Source: Arhodomonas sp052060015
Lineage (GTDB): Bacteria; Pseudomonadota; Gammaproteobacteria; Nitrococcales; Nitrococcaceae
Assembly (NCBI RefSeq): GCF_052060015.1
Contig: NZ_JBPODZ010000001.1
Span: 620,001 to 684,000 of the forward strand
DNA: 64,000 nt
Direction: 5' to 3'
The first letter of the stretch is position 1, and the number at the start of each line of letters is the position of its first letter. Under the pieces are notes generated by a model. It was not told the DNA's origin, did no database searches, and saw nothing but the letters and a program-made list of their open reading frames with translations. The translations under genes were made by a program, and so were the position numbers. This document shows, piece after piece, positions 8,423 to 16,636 of this stretch.

Positions 8423-9283
8423 TTACTCCGCCCTGCCCTGCTGCTGGCGCCGCCGGGCCATGAACATCAACCGCTCGAACAGCTGGGTATCCTGCTCGTT
8501 CTTCAGCAGCGCGCCGTACAGCGGCGGCAGGGTTTTCTCGCGGTTGCTCTCCCGCAGTACCGCCGGATCGACGTCCTCGGCCATCAGCAGCTTCAGCCAG
8601 TCCAGCAGCTCGGAGGTGGAGGGCCGCTTCTTGATCCCCGGCATCTCCCGCAGGCCAAAGAACACCTCCAGCGCCTCACGGATCAGGCTGCCCTTGAGGT
8701 CGGGGAAATGCACGGCAATGATGCGCTCCATGGTTTCCCGATCCGGGAAGCTGATGTAGTGGAAGAAGCAGCGCCGCAGAAAGGCGTCCGGCAGCTCCTT
8801 CTCGTTGTTGCTGGTGATGATGATCACCGGCCGGTGCCGCGCACGGATGGTCTGCTGGGTCTCGTAGACATGGAACTCCATGCGGTCGAGTTCGCGCAGC
8901 AGGTCATTGGGGAACTCGATGTCCGCCTTGTCGATCTCGTCGATGAGCAGCACCGGCGGATCCGCGGAATCAAAGGCGTGCCAGACCGGGCCAGGCACGA
9001 TGTAGTTGGCGATATCGTGGACACGCTCGTCGCCGAGCTGGGAGTCGCGCAGACGCGAGACCGCATCATACTCGTACAGCCCCTGCTGGGCCTTGGACGT
9101 GGACTTGATATGCCATTCGAAGTACGGCATCCCGAGGGCCTCGGCGACCTCCTGGGCCAGCAGGGTCTTACCGGTGCCCGGCTCGCCCTTGATCAGTAGC
9201 GGCCGCTTCAGCGTGGCCGCCGCGTTGACCGCCATGGTGAGGTCGCCGGTGGCGACGTAGCGTTGCGAACCTTCAAAGCGCAT
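8423..9283 (-). CDS. MoxR-family AAA+ ATPase
   Basis: This 286-residue ATPase has Walker A GEPGTGKT (residues 33-40), Walker B LLIDEID, sensor 1 IIITSNNEKELPDAFLRRC with an arginine finger, and the C-terminal helical lid. This small single-domain form is typical of MoxR proteins that remodel a target together with a VWA partner. The CoxE-like gene follows after 2 bp, supporting a two-protein machine. It is located between sixA-ppx and orn, all on the minus strand. Confidence 0.9.
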   Translation of the reverse strand: MRFEGSQRYVATGDLTMAVNAAATLKRPLLIKGEPGTGKTLLAQEVAEALGMPYFEWHIKSTSKAQQGLYEYDAVSRLRDSQLGDERVHDIANYIVPGPVWHAFDSADPPVLLIDEIDKADIEFPNDLLRELDRMEFHVYETQQTIRARHRPVIIITSNNEKELPDAFLRRCFFHYISFPDRETMERIIAVHFPDLKGSLIREALEVFFGLREMPGIKKRPSTSELLDWLKLLMAEDVDPAVLRESNREKTLPPLYGALLKNEQDTQLFERLMFMARRRQQQGRAE

Positions 9284-9299
9284 GGGGAGGGGTCTCCGT

Positions 9300-9863
9300 T
9301 CATTCGCCGTTGGCGACGGGCACGCGCAGGAAATGCTCCCGGTAATAGCGCAGCTCCGCGATGGAATCGCGGATGTCGTCCATGGCCAGATGGCTGCTCT
9401 GCTTGCTGAAACCCTTGAGCAGCTCCGGCACCCAGCGCCGCGCCAGCTCCTTGATCGTGCTCACGTCGAGATTGCGGTAATGGAAGTACTCTTCCAGCTC
9501 GGGCATGCAGCGGTGCAGGAAGCGTCGGTCCTGACAGATGCTGTTGCCACACATGGGCGACGCCCCTTTCGGGACCCAGCGGCGCAGGAACGCCAGCGTC
9601 TCCGCCTCGGCCCGGGCCTCGTCCACGTCGCTGTGACGCACGCGATCGATGAGCCCCGAGCCGCCGTGCTGGCGCGTGTTCCACTCGTCCATGGCGTTGA
9701 GCACCGACTCGTCCTGATGGATGGCACGCACCGGCCCCTCGGCAAGGATATTGAGATCCTTGTCCGTGACGAGGGTAGCGATCTCGATGATGGCGTCCCG
9801 GTCGGTGTCCAGGCCGGTCATCTCCAGATCGATCCAGATGAGATTGTCCGCCGAGTGGGCCAT
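9300..9863 (-). CDS. orn: Oligoribonuclease
   Basis: This 187-residue DEDDh 3'-5' exonuclease degrades 2-5-nt RNAs to mononucleotides, including pGpG from c-di-GMP turnover. Visible motifs are IDLEMTGLD (Exo I, Asp and Glu), the Exo II region around NSICQDRRFL, and HLAMDDIRDS (Exo III, His and Asp). The length equals that of E. coli Orn. It is divergent from rsgA, with about 106 bp between the two starts, a pairing that also occurs in other gammaproteobacteria. Confidence 0.95.
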   Translation of the reverse strand: MAHSADNLIWIDLEMTGLDTDRDAIIEIATLVTDKDLNILAEGPVRAIHQDESVLNAMDEWNTRQHGGSGLIDRVRHSDVDEARAEAETLAFLRRWVPKGASPMCGNSICQDRRFLHRCMPELEEYFHYRNLDVSTIKELARRWVPELLKGFSKQSSHLAMDDIRDSIAELRYYREHFLRVPVANGE

Positions 9864-9969
9864 CCCGCCCCCAAGTGGTTGCTGCCCCGCGATTGTGGCG
9901 CATTCTAACAGAGGCTATTCTGCGCTGCCGGCAGGGGCGGAAGGGACAGCAGCGCATGCGGGGCAGGCA

Positions 9970-10869
9970 ATGACGGGCATGCATGCCGGCCGAGTGGCGG
10001 TCGCCTACGGGCGCGAGGTGGTGGTCGAGGAGGAGCACGGCGCCCTGCTCCGCTGCCTGATGCGCGGCCGCCGCGGTCCGCGCCCGGTCTGCGGTGATCG
10101 GGTGGAATACCGCCGTACCGAAGGCAATGGGATCATCGAGCGCGTGCTGCCCCGCGAGACGGTGATCGAGCGCGGTGATTTTCGTGGCCGGCCGCGGGCA
10201 CTGGCCGCCAACGTGGACCTCATGGGCGTCGTGCTCGCCGAACCGCCGGGCGTGGACACATTGCTGCTGGATCGCTACCTGGTGCTTGCCCGCCACGCCG
10301 GACTCGCCGTGGCACTGGTGGTCAACAAGTGTGACCGCCTCCCCCCCGAGGCCCGGGAGCGCATCGCCGCGGCCCTGAGCTATCGTGGCGAACTCCACGG
10401 TGCGCCGCTGCACTGGGTAAGCGCACGGGAAAACAGCGGCCTAGACGCCCTCGCCGCAGAGCTCGCCGGGCGCACCGCCATCCTGGTGGGGGGGTCCGGG
10501 GTGGGCAAGTCGTCGCTGATCAATGCCCTCATCCCGGATCTCGCCCTACGGATCGGGGCACTCTCGGAGGTCAGCGGGCAGGGACGGCATACCACCACCG
10601 CTACCACCCTGTTCCGACTCGCTGGTGGCGGTGCGCTTATCGACTCCCCCGGCGTCCGCACCCTGCGCCTCGATCACCTGCCGCCGGCGAGCGTACTCGC
10701 CGGCTTCCCCGAGATCGCGCGCTATATGCCGGAGTGCCGCTTCAACGATTGTCGCCACGACCGCGAGCCCGGCTGCGCCGTACGCGCCGCCGCCGCGCGG
10801 GGGGCCATCGCCGCGGACCGGCTCCGCCACTTCCACACCCTCCTCGCGGAGGCGGTCGGCAACGGCTGA
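9970..10869 (+). CDS. rsgA: Ribosome small-subunit-dependent GTPase RsgA
   Basis: This 299-residue late 30S-maturation GTPase has an N-terminal OB fold, a circularly permuted G domain with G4 (NKCD) before G1 (GGSGVGKSSLIN) and G3 (DSPG), and a C-terminal zinc knuckle (CRFNDCRHDREPGC). ATG 9970 is chosen because the open frame back to 9721 runs antisense through orn; ATG 9979 is a close alternative. It acts on assembling 30S subunits, near the decoding site. Confidence 0.94.
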   Translation: MTGMHAGRVAVAYGREVVVEEEHGALLRCLMRGRRGPRPVCGDRVEYRRTEGNGIIERVLPRETVIERGDFRGRPRALAANVDLMGVVLAEPPGVDTLLLDRYLVLARHAGLAVALVVNKCDRLPPEARERIAAALSYRGELHGAPLHWVSARENSGLDALAAELAGRTAILVGGSGVGKSSLINALIPDLALRIGALSEVSGQGRHTTTATTLFRLAGGGALIDSPGVRTLRLDHLPPASVLAGFPEIARYMPECRFNDCRHDREPGCAVRAAAARGAIAADRLRHFHTLLAEAVGNG

Positions 10870-10876
10870 CCGCGGT

Positions 10877-11476
10877 TCACTCGTAGTGCCGGCGCCCGGC
10901 GAAGGCGTGGGAAAGGGTGCCGGGATCCACGTACTCCAGCTCTCCGCCGAGGGGGACGCCGTGGGCGATGCGGCTGACGCCGATCCCGTGGCCGCGGGCC
11001 ATCTCGGCGAGGTAATGCGCCGTGGCCTCCCCCTCGACGGTGGGGTTGGTGGCGAGGATGATCTCGCGTACCTCGCCGGCGGCGAACCGCCGCTCCAGCA
11101 CGTCCAGGCCGAGCTCCTCCGGGCCGATGCCGTCCAAGGGGGAAAGCTGGCCCTTGAGCACGAAGTACACGCCACCATACTCCGTCGCCGCCTCCAGGGC
11201 GTGGACATCGGCGGCACTGTCGACGATGCACAGTAGGCCCCGGTCCCGCCGGGGGCTGGAGCAGATATCACAGCGGGTCCGTTCGGTGAGCACACGGCAG
11301 TCCGCACACTCGCCGACGCGATCGGCTGCAGCGGCGAGCGCGGCCGCGATCCGGCGTGCCGCCTCCCGGTCGCGCTGGAGCAGGTGCAATGTCATGCGCT
11401 GGGCCGAACGGGGCCCGACCCCGGGCAACCGACGCAGCGCCTCCATGAGCTCCGAAACGAGGGGGGAGAAGCTCAT
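10877..11476 (-). CDS. recR: Recombination mediator RecR
   Basis: This 199-residue protein has a helix-hairpin-helix (LRRLPGVGPRSAQRM), a four-cysteine zinc finger (CADCRVLTERTRCDIC) and a Toprim domain (LLCIVDSAADVHALE). With RecF or RecO it loads RecA on gapped DNA. It is the last gene of the conserved dnaX-ybaB-recR arrangement, 4 bp after the ybaB stop. The length matches E. coli RecR. Confidence 0.96.
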   Translation of the reverse strand: MSFSPLVSELMEALRRLPGVGPRSAQRMTLHLLQRDREAARRIAAALAAAADRVGECADCRVLTERTRCDICSSPRRDRGLLCIVDSAADVHALEAATEYGGVYFVLKGQLSPLDGIGPEELGLDVLERRFAAGEVREIILATNPTVEGEATAHYLAEMARGHGIGVSRIAHGVPLGGELEYVDPGTLSHAFAGRRHYE

Positions 11477-11480
11477 GGGC

Positions 11481-11801
11481 TCAGAACGGCAGATTCATAC
11501 CCGGGGGCAGCCCCATCCCCTGGCTGAAGCCCTCCATCTTCTCCTTACTCACGCGCTCTAGCTTCTGGGCGGCGTCGTTGAAGGCCGCCGCCACCAGATC
11601 CTCCACCATCTCCCGATCCTCGTACACGCTCTCATCGATGCTCACCCGGCGCACCTCGTGCCGGCCGGTCATGACCACCTGGACCATGCCGCCGCCGGCC
11701 TCGCCGGTGATCTCCATCTGCTGGAGCTCCTCCTGGGCCTGCTGCAGCTTCTCCTGCATCTGCTGGGCCTGCTTCATGATGTTCCCTATGCCACCTTTCA
11801 T
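11481..11801 (-). CDS. ybaB: YbaB/EbfC nucleoid-associated protein
   Basis: This 106-residue DNA-binding dimer begins MKGGIGNIMKQAQQMQEKLQQAQEE and has the family motif GGGMVQVVMTG. I prefer ATG 11801, with GGAG 8 bp upstream, over GTG 11807, which leaves only 2 bp to the same site. It lies between dnaX and recR in the usual gene order and probably shares their transcript. Confidence 0.93.
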   Translation of the reverse strand: MKGGIGNIMKQAQQMQEKLQQAQEELQQMEITGEAGGGMVQVVMTGRHEVRRVSIDESVYEDREMVEDLVAAAFNDAAQKLERVSKEKMEGFSQGMGLPPGMNLPF

Positions 11802-11843
11802 TACCACATCTCCATCGGTTCGTGCCGCCCCTCGGGCGACGAT

Positions 11844-13511
11844 TCAGTCCAGCGGGCGGATGCTCTCTGGCAACAACTCGGCGTCGAATGCCTCCTGCAT
11901 CGCCCGGACGTTGGGATCGGCGGCGATGCGCTCGCGCGCCTCCGCCTCCCGTTGTCGCTGCTGCCGGCGCGCCTGATCCGCGGGGGCTTCCCCCGCGCCC
12001 TCGCCTACCTGGATATCCACACGCACCGTCGTGCCGAAGTGCTCGGAAAGCGCCTCGGCGATGCGCCGTCGCCCGGACTCGTTATTGAGGTGCTGATGTC
12101 CCTCGTCAATGTAAAGGCGCACGCGCTCGCCCTCGCGAGCCCCCCACCGGCAGTGTTCGGCGAGCGCGCGCGCCATCCCGCCGATGCGAAGGGTCCCGAG
12201 GAGCGTAGCCCAGTCCGGCCCCTCCGCCACGGCATCGCCGGGGGGCGTGTCTGCCGGGGCGGACGGTGCCGCCGCGTCGGCGTCGGTTACCCCGCCATCG
12301 GCCGGGGCCGGGTCGTCGACGTCTTCCCCCGACGCCGCGCCCCCTTGGGCCGGCACCGCGACGGTTCCCGCCGCCCTGGTTGCCCCCTGCGCCGGCAGCG
12401 GGGCGACGCCGCCAGAACCCCCCTCCTCCGGACGGAAGGCCAACATACGCAGCATTGCCATCTCGAAACCGGTCCGCGCGTCGGGCGCCCAGGGCAGATC
12501 CCGGCGGCCGTGCAGGGCAATCTGGTAGTAGAGCTGGACGTCCTCGCTGCCGAGTCGCCGGGCGAGCGCCTGCAGCCGTTCGTCCTCCGCTCCCCCCTCG
12601 GTGAGCGCCCCCGGCGCGAGCTGCATGACCCCGATGCGATGCAGCACGGCGAGCACCTCGCTGATCCCCTCCCCGAAGTCCGGCGCCCGCTCACTCATCT
12701 CGGCGATCACCCGCATCACCGCAGCGGCATCGCCGTCGGCCACCGCCTCGAGCAGCCCCACGACGAAATCCGTCTCCAGGGTGCCGAGCATGGACCGCAC
12801 ATCGGCATCGGTGAGCGCACCGCCGCCGAAACCGAGGGCCTGGTCCAGCAGGCTCAATGCGTCGCGCATGCTGCCGTCCGCTGCCCGCGCCAGCCGCTGT
12901 ACCGCCGCCGACTCCGCCTCGATCCCTTCCCGCTCCAGGATGTGGCCGAGGTGTTCGGCGATGAGCGCGGCCGGCAGGTGCTTGAGGTTGAACTGCAGGC
13001 AGCGTGAGAGGATGGTCACCGGGAGCTTCTGCGGGTCCGTGGTGGCCAGGAGGAACTTCACATGGGGCGGGGGTTCCTCCAGGGTCTTCAGCAGGGCGTT
13101 GAAGCTGTGCCGGGAGAACATATGCACCTCATCGATGAGGTAGATCTTGTAGCGCCCCCGGCTCGGCGCATACTGGATGTTGTCGAGCAACTCGCGGGTG
13201 TCATCGACACCGGTGCGCGAGGCAGCGTCCACCTCGATGAGGTCCACGAACCGTCCCTCGTCGATTTCCCGGCACGCCTCGCAGCTGCCGCAGGGCTCGA
13301 TGGTTACCCCGTTCGCCTCGCAGTTCAAGCACTTGGCGAATATACGCGCGATGGTCGTCTTGCCCACACCGCGGGTACCGGTGAAGAGATACGCGTGATG
13401 GAGGCGCCCTTGGGCGATGCCGTTGGTCAGGGCACGCAGCACGTGCTCCTGCCCCGCCATCTCCGCGAAGGTGCGCGGGCGCCATTTGCGGGCAAGAACC
13501 TGGTAGGCCAT
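11844..13511 (-). CDS. dnaX: DNA polymerase III subunit gamma/tau
   Basis: This 555-residue clamp-loader ATPase has Walker A GTRGVGKTT, the zinc module CLNCEANGVTIEPCGSCEAC, Walker B/DEVH and sensor 1 (LLATTDPQKLP). A Pro/Ala-rich linker of about 80 residues follows, then a C-terminal domain that in tau binds DnaB and the polymerase alpha subunit. I did not find an obvious slippery heptamer for making gamma by frameshift. The 4.5S RNA gene lies immediately upstream on the same strand, and a possible extended -10 box is at 13542-13550. Confidence 0.95.
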   Translation of the reverse strand: MAYQVLARKWRPRTFAEMAGQEHVLRALTNGIAQGRLHHAYLFTGTRGVGKTTIARIFAKCLNCEANGVTIEPCGSCEACREIDEGRFVDLIEVDAASRTGVDDTRELLDNIQYAPSRGRYKIYLIDEVHMFSRHSFNALLKTLEEPPPHVKFLLATTDPQKLPVTILSRCLQFNLKHLPAALIAEHLGHILEREGIEAESAAVQRLARAADGSMRDALSLLDQALGFGGGALTDADVRSMLGTLETDFVVGLLEAVADGDAAAVMRVIAEMSERAPDFGEGISEVLAVLHRIGVMQLAPGALTEGGAEDERLQALARRLGSEDVQLYYQIALHGRRDLPWAPDARTGFEMAMLRMLAFRPEEGGSGGVAPLPAQGATRAAGTVAVPAQGGAASGEDVDDPAPADGGVTDADAAAPSAPADTPPGDAVAEGPDWATLLGTLRIGGMARALAEHCRWGAREGERVRLYIDEGHQHLNNESGRRRIAEALSEHFGTTVRVDIQVGEGAGEAPADQARRQQRQREAEARERIAADPNVRAMQEAFDAELLPESIRPLD

Positions 13512-13541
13512 TCGGGGTCCGACGCTGAAGACGTGGAGGGC

Positions 13542-13550
13542 ATTCTAGCA
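13542..13550 (-). promoter_or_regulatory. Possible extended -10 box for dnaX
   Basis: The minus strand reads TGCTAGAAT, an extended -10 (TGn plus TAGAAT), about 31 bp upstream of the dnaX ATG. No convincing -35 is seen, which is compatible with an extended -10 promoter. Confidence 0.35.
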
Positions 13551-13562
13551 GGTAGTGGAGGC

Positions 13563-13666
13563 GGCGACGCCAGCCGCACCCCGGCGCCCGAGTCCACTGC
13601 TACCGCTGCTCCCTTCCGGGCCTGACGGGGTTCGCAGCTTGTCGTCGCGGGGGGACCGACGCCACC
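13563..13666 (-). ncRNA. ffs: 4.5S RNA of the signal recognition particle
   Basis: The minus strand carries the conserved SRP RNA apical motif GTCAGGCCCGGAAGGGAGC, which matches the bacterial Ffh-binding loop (GGAAG tetraloop region with asymmetric and symmetric internal loops). The 5' segment GGTGGCGTC pairs with the 3' segment GGCGTCGCC, giving an approximately 104-nt hairpin; ends are estimated from this pairing. The location just upstream of dnaX is seen in several gammaproteobacteria. The RNA binds Ffh for co-translational targeting of membrane proteins. Confidence 0.92.
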
Positions 13667-13702
13667 ACCATGGTGCGCCCTCCCCTCGGGGAAGGCGCGA
13701 GC

Positions 13703-13731
13703 AGACTAGCAGCATTGCCGGCGCCAGACAA
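13703..13731 (-). promoter_or_regulatory. Promoter for the 4.5S RNA gene
   Basis: On the minus strand -35 TTGTCT (13731-13726) and -10 TAGTCT (13708-13703) are separated by 17 bp. The predicted transcript would begin about 30 nt before the mature 5' end, consistent with a leader removed by RNase P as in E. coli 4.5S RNA. Confidence 0.45.
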
Positions 13732-13741
13732 ACCCGCCGAA

Positions 13742-14488
13742 TCATCCGCAAAGGCGTGCGTCCTCGCCCCACTCGGCGATCTCCGCGAGCGCCGGCTCGT
13801 CGAGCAGCCGCAACTGCCGGCCGCGCAGCTCGATCACCCCGGAGCGCCGAAACTGCGAGAGGGTCCGGCTGACTGTCTCGATGGTTACGTCGAGGTAAGC
13901 GGCGATCTCTCGCCGCCCCATGGGCAGACGGATACGATCGGCCTCCAGCGAGCGCCGCCGCCGACGCGCCGCCAGATCCAGCAGCAGTGCCGCCACCCGC
14001 TGCCGCGCCGAGCCGCGGCAGGCGCGGAGCAGGCGCTCGCGGCAGGCGGCGAGCTCCTCGCGAAGCATTCGGCTCACGGCGTCACGCACGGCCGGGTCCT
14101 CGCCCATCAGCTCGTCCACCCGGGACCAGCGGATGTGGCAGAGGTGCGCCTTCTCCAGGACGACGTACTGCTCCGTGGCGGCGGTGGGCTCCTCCAGGCC
14201 CAGGGTCTCACCGGGGAAATGGAAGCCCGCGATGACCTCCTCGCCGGAACGGGTATAGCGACAACGCTTGAGCGCACCGGAGCGCAGCACGAAGAGCCGC
14301 TCCGACCACGTCCCCGGGAGGGGACGACCGGGGGCGATGGCGGTATCCGCCCGGTCCACCACCGGGCTGGTCGCGCCGTCGTCGACGCCCAGACGGCGGG
14401 CAAAGCAAATCCCGTAGAGGCCGCAGCTCGTGCAGCTCAGTGCCGTTCCCGACTCCTCCCGGGGTGTGGTATTCGCGCTGGCGTGCAT
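13742..14488 (-). CDS. fnr: FNR-type oxygen-sensing transcriptional regulator
   Basis: This 248-residue CRP/FNR-family protein has the N-terminal cysteines C19, C22 and C28 (Cx2Cx5C spacing as in E. coli FNR) and a fourth at C117, the four expected ligands of an O2-labile [4Fe-4S] cluster. A cyclic-nucleotide-binding-like beta roll follows, then a dimer helix and a winged HTH with recognition helix TIETVSRTLSQF. The E-x-x-S-R residues match FNR, which reads TTGAT-type half sites. It sits beside ubiUV and ubiT and near an FNR-like dyad, so anaerobic control of quinone synthesis is the likely local job. Homologues are also called Anr or EtrA. Confidence 0.9.
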   Translation of the reverse strand: MHASANTTPREESGTALSCTSCGLYGICFARRLGVDDGATSPVVDRADTAIAPGRPLPGTWSERLFVLRSGALKRCRYTRSGEEVIAGFHFPGETLGLEEPTAATEQYVVLEKAHLCHIRWSRVDELMGEDPAVRDAVSRMLREELAACRERLLRACRGSARQRVAALLLDLAARRRRRSLEADRIRLPMGRREIAAYLDVTIETVSRTLSQFRRSGVIELRGRQLRLLDEPALAEIAEWGEDARLCG

Positions 14489-14518
14489 CCCGAGGCCTCC
14501 GTCGCTGCCTTGCCGCCC

Positions 14519-14544
14519 GACCCCCGAACGGGCGCCCGGGGGTC
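14519..14544 (-). terminator. Hairpin between ubiV and fnr
   Basis: Perfect arms GACCCCCG (14519-14526) and CGGGGGTC (14537-14544) flank a 10-nt loop. The hairpin lies 40 bp after the ubiV stop and 31 bp before the fnr start on the minus strand. There is no U-run, so it may be a Rho-assisted terminator or an RNA-processing barrier. Confidence 0.4.
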
Positions 14545-14583
14545 TTCTGGGAGGATACCACAGGGCGCGGGGGCTCCCGCGCC

Positions 14584-15492
14584 TCAGGGCGGGACCGGCT
14601 CGAAGGCGGCCCGTCCATGCCAGTATCCGTTGCAGACCGCGACCGGGGCCAGCGTGTCCAGCTCGCGCGCGATATCCGCCGGCGCCGCGCCCCGACGGAG
14701 GCGGTCGAAACCGTCGATCACCCGTAGGGTATCGCTCGCCTGCGGGGTAATCCGCAGCACGTCCACGCCGCTCGCCACTGCTGCCGCGTAGTCCGCCGCC
14801 AGGCTATGGGTCAGCGCCGACTGGGTCTGGATTCCGTTCAGCGTCAGGAACGCCTCGCCCTCCCGGGTTCGCACCAGGCGGCCGTCGGGATCGGCACCGC
14901 AGGCGAAGCCGCAATCATCCCGGGAGCGGCCCTCCGCCCGGGCGGTAAAGCAGCGCGCCGAATAGGCCAGCGGGAGCCGACCCCAGGCGAAGACCTCCGT
15001 CTCCAATCCCGGGATGGCGGCACTCAGCTCCTGGACGCTCTCGCCCCCGAGCTCCACGGGCAGCACCCAGCGCAACGCCCCCGCACCGTGCACGAGCGCG
15101 AGGGCCCGCGCGTTGTAGAGATTGAGCGTCGGGCCGGCGATGAAGGGCAGGCCAGCGGACTCGAGCGCGGCCACCGCCGCGAAGTCGTTGGCCTCCACGA
15201 GGAACGACCCCTGGCGACACAGCGCCCGCAGCGCCCCGAGCTCCGAGCCCGCCTCAATGAGCGTCAGCGTGGAGAGCACCGGGGTCTTGCCGCACTCGGC
15301 GAGGCGCCGGCCAATCGCCATCCAGTCCTCCGGGGCCAGCCGCCGGCGCTTCGGGCAGACGGTCTCGCCGAGATAGACGATATCCACTGGGCTGCCTGCG
15401 ATGGCATCGTAGAACTCGAAGACCCCTTCCCGGCTCCAGAAATACGGGACCGCCGCCAGTGAGAGTCTGGGCCTCACGTCGTCTTGCTCCAT
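14584..15492 (-). CDS. ubiV: U32-family protein UbiV, O2-independent ubiquinone hydroxylation
   Basis: This 302-residue U32 'peptidase'-family protein has four cysteines, C46 (GETVCPKRR), C181, C194 and C198 (ARCF...DDCGFAC), matching the [4Fe-4S] ligand pattern known for E. coli UbiV. With UbiU it forms a heterodimer that hydroxylates the ubiquinone ring without O2 using prephenate as oxygen donor. ubiU lies 4 bp upstream, so the two are an operon. It is located between fnr and ubiU, consistent with anaerobic function. Confidence 0.92.
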   Translation of the reverse strand: MEQDDVRPRLSLAAVPYFWSREGVFEFYDAIAGSPVDIVYLGETVCPKRRRLAPEDWMAIGRRLAECGKTPVLSTLTLIEAGSELGALRALCRQGSFLVEANDFAAVAALESAGLPFIAGPTLNLYNARALALVHGAGALRWVLPVELGGESVQELSAAIPGLETEVFAWGRLPLAYSARCFTARAEGRSRDDCGFACGADPDGRLVRTREGEAFLTLNGIQTQSALTHSLAADYAAAVASGVDVLRITPQASDTLRVIDGFDRLRRGAAPADIARELDTLAPVAVCNGYWHGRAAFEPVPP

Positions 15493-15496
15493 AGTT

Positions 15497-16492
15497 TCAT
15501 CCCCACTGGCGGTCGTAGGCCCCGAGGGTCACCTGTTCGCCCTCGGAGAGCTCGCGCAGCTGCCGCTGCCATGCAGCACGTCGGCTGGGATCCGCGGATT
15601 TGCGCCCACAGGCGTCAATGGCCTGGCGGAGCACGCCCGTCACCCGTCGGATATAGGCCGGGCTGCGCTGGCGGCCCTCCACCTTGATCGCCGCCACCCC
15701 TGCCGCCGCCAGCTCTGGCAGGATGTCCACGCTACTGAGGCTCGTGGGTTCCTCGAGGACATGCCAAGCGCCCTCCCCGGTCTCGAAGCGGCCCTTGCAC
15801 AGGGTGGGGTAGCCGGCTCGCTCCCCGGGGGCGTAGCGGTCGATCAGCACACCGTTGAGCCGGGCCTCGAGGCCCGTGTCGGTAGCCTGCCAGCGGACAT
15901 GGGAGGCCGGGGAGCAGGCCCCATAGCTGTTCGGCGAGCGGCCGGTGGCATAGCTGGAGAGCAGGCAGCGACCCTCGACCATGATGCAGAGACTGCCGAA
16001 GCCGAAGACCTCCACGGGCACCGGCGAGGCCTCCGCCACCTGGGCCACCTGGCGCAGGGAAAGCACGCGCGGAAGCACCGCCCGGCGGATATGGAAGTGG
16101 CGATGGTAGAACGCCAGGGCCTCCGGGTTGGTGGCCGAGGCCTGCACGGACAGGTGCAGCGGCAGCTCGGGATGGTGCTCGCTGGCGTAATCCAGCACGC
16201 CGACGTCGGCGGCGATCAACGCATCGACGCCGAGCCCGGCGGCCCGATCCACGGCGGCCTGCCAGTCCGCCCAGTTGCGGGGCTGGGGATAGGTGTTCAC
16301 CGCGAGGAACACGCGTGTGCCGGCGCGATGCGCCTCCGTGATCCCCCGCTGCAGGTCCGCCTCGGTGAAGTTCAGTCCGGCGAAGTGACGGGCATTGGTC
16401 GCATCGCGAAACCCCGCGTACACGGCATCGGCGCCGGCGGCGACGGCGGCGCGCAGCGCCGGCAGGCTCCCCGCGGGACAGACCAGTTCCAT
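15497..16492 (-). CDS. ubiU: U32-family protein UbiU, O2-independent ubiquinone hydroxylation
   Basis: From ATG 16492 the 331-residue product starts MELVCPAGSLPALRAAV, the family start; the longer frame to 16609 adds a non-homologous leader. Cysteines fall at C169, C176, C193 and C232, which are the positions of the [4Fe-4S] ligands described for E. coli UbiU. It partners UbiV in the O2-independent ring hydroxylations. The divergent ubiT begins 144 bp away and an FNR-like dyad lies midway between the two genes. Confidence 0.93.
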   Translation of the reverse strand: MELVCPAGSLPALRAAVAAGADAVYAGFRDATNARHFAGLNFTEADLQRGITEAHRAGTRVFLAVNTYPQPRNWADWQAAVDRAAGLGVDALIAADVGVLDYASEHHPELPLHLSVQASATNPEALAFYHRHFHIRRAVLPRVLSLRQVAQVAEASPVPVEVFGFGSLCIMVEGRCLLSSYATGRSPNSYGACSPASHVRWQATDTGLEARLNGVLIDRYAPGERAGYPTLCKGRFETGEGAWHVLEEPTSLSSVDILPELAAAGVAAIKVEGRQRSPAYIRRVTGVLRQAIDACGRKSADPSRRAAWQRQLRELSEGEQVTLGAYDRQWG

Positions 16493-16552
16493 GGGTGCGT
16501 TCTCCTGCTCACTGAGTCGGTCCCACACGGTAACGGAGCTCGACGGGGCGCG

Positions 16553-16572
16553 CCTTTGCGTCAGCGCAAAGG
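16553..16572. promoter_or_regulatory. FNR/CRP-type dyad shared by ubiU and ubiT
   Basis: The inverted repeat CCTTTGCG-N4-CGCAAAGG contains TTGCG-N4-CGCAA, the geometry of an FNR site (TTGAT-N4-ATCAA) with matching outer TTG/CAA. Its centre (16562.5) is 70.5 bp from the ubiU ATG and 74.5 bp from the ubiT ATG. For ubiT, a -10-like TGCTACCCT (hexamer 16592-16597) falls where a class II -41.5 activator site would put it. For ubiU, TACCGT (16532-16527 on the minus strand) is similarly placed, about 1 bp further away. Confidence 0.55.
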
Positions 16573-16636
16573 CCGCCCCGGGCGCTGCTGCTACCCTCCC
16601 CTCCCGCAACGCTGGCCATGAAACCGGGAGCGGCCC

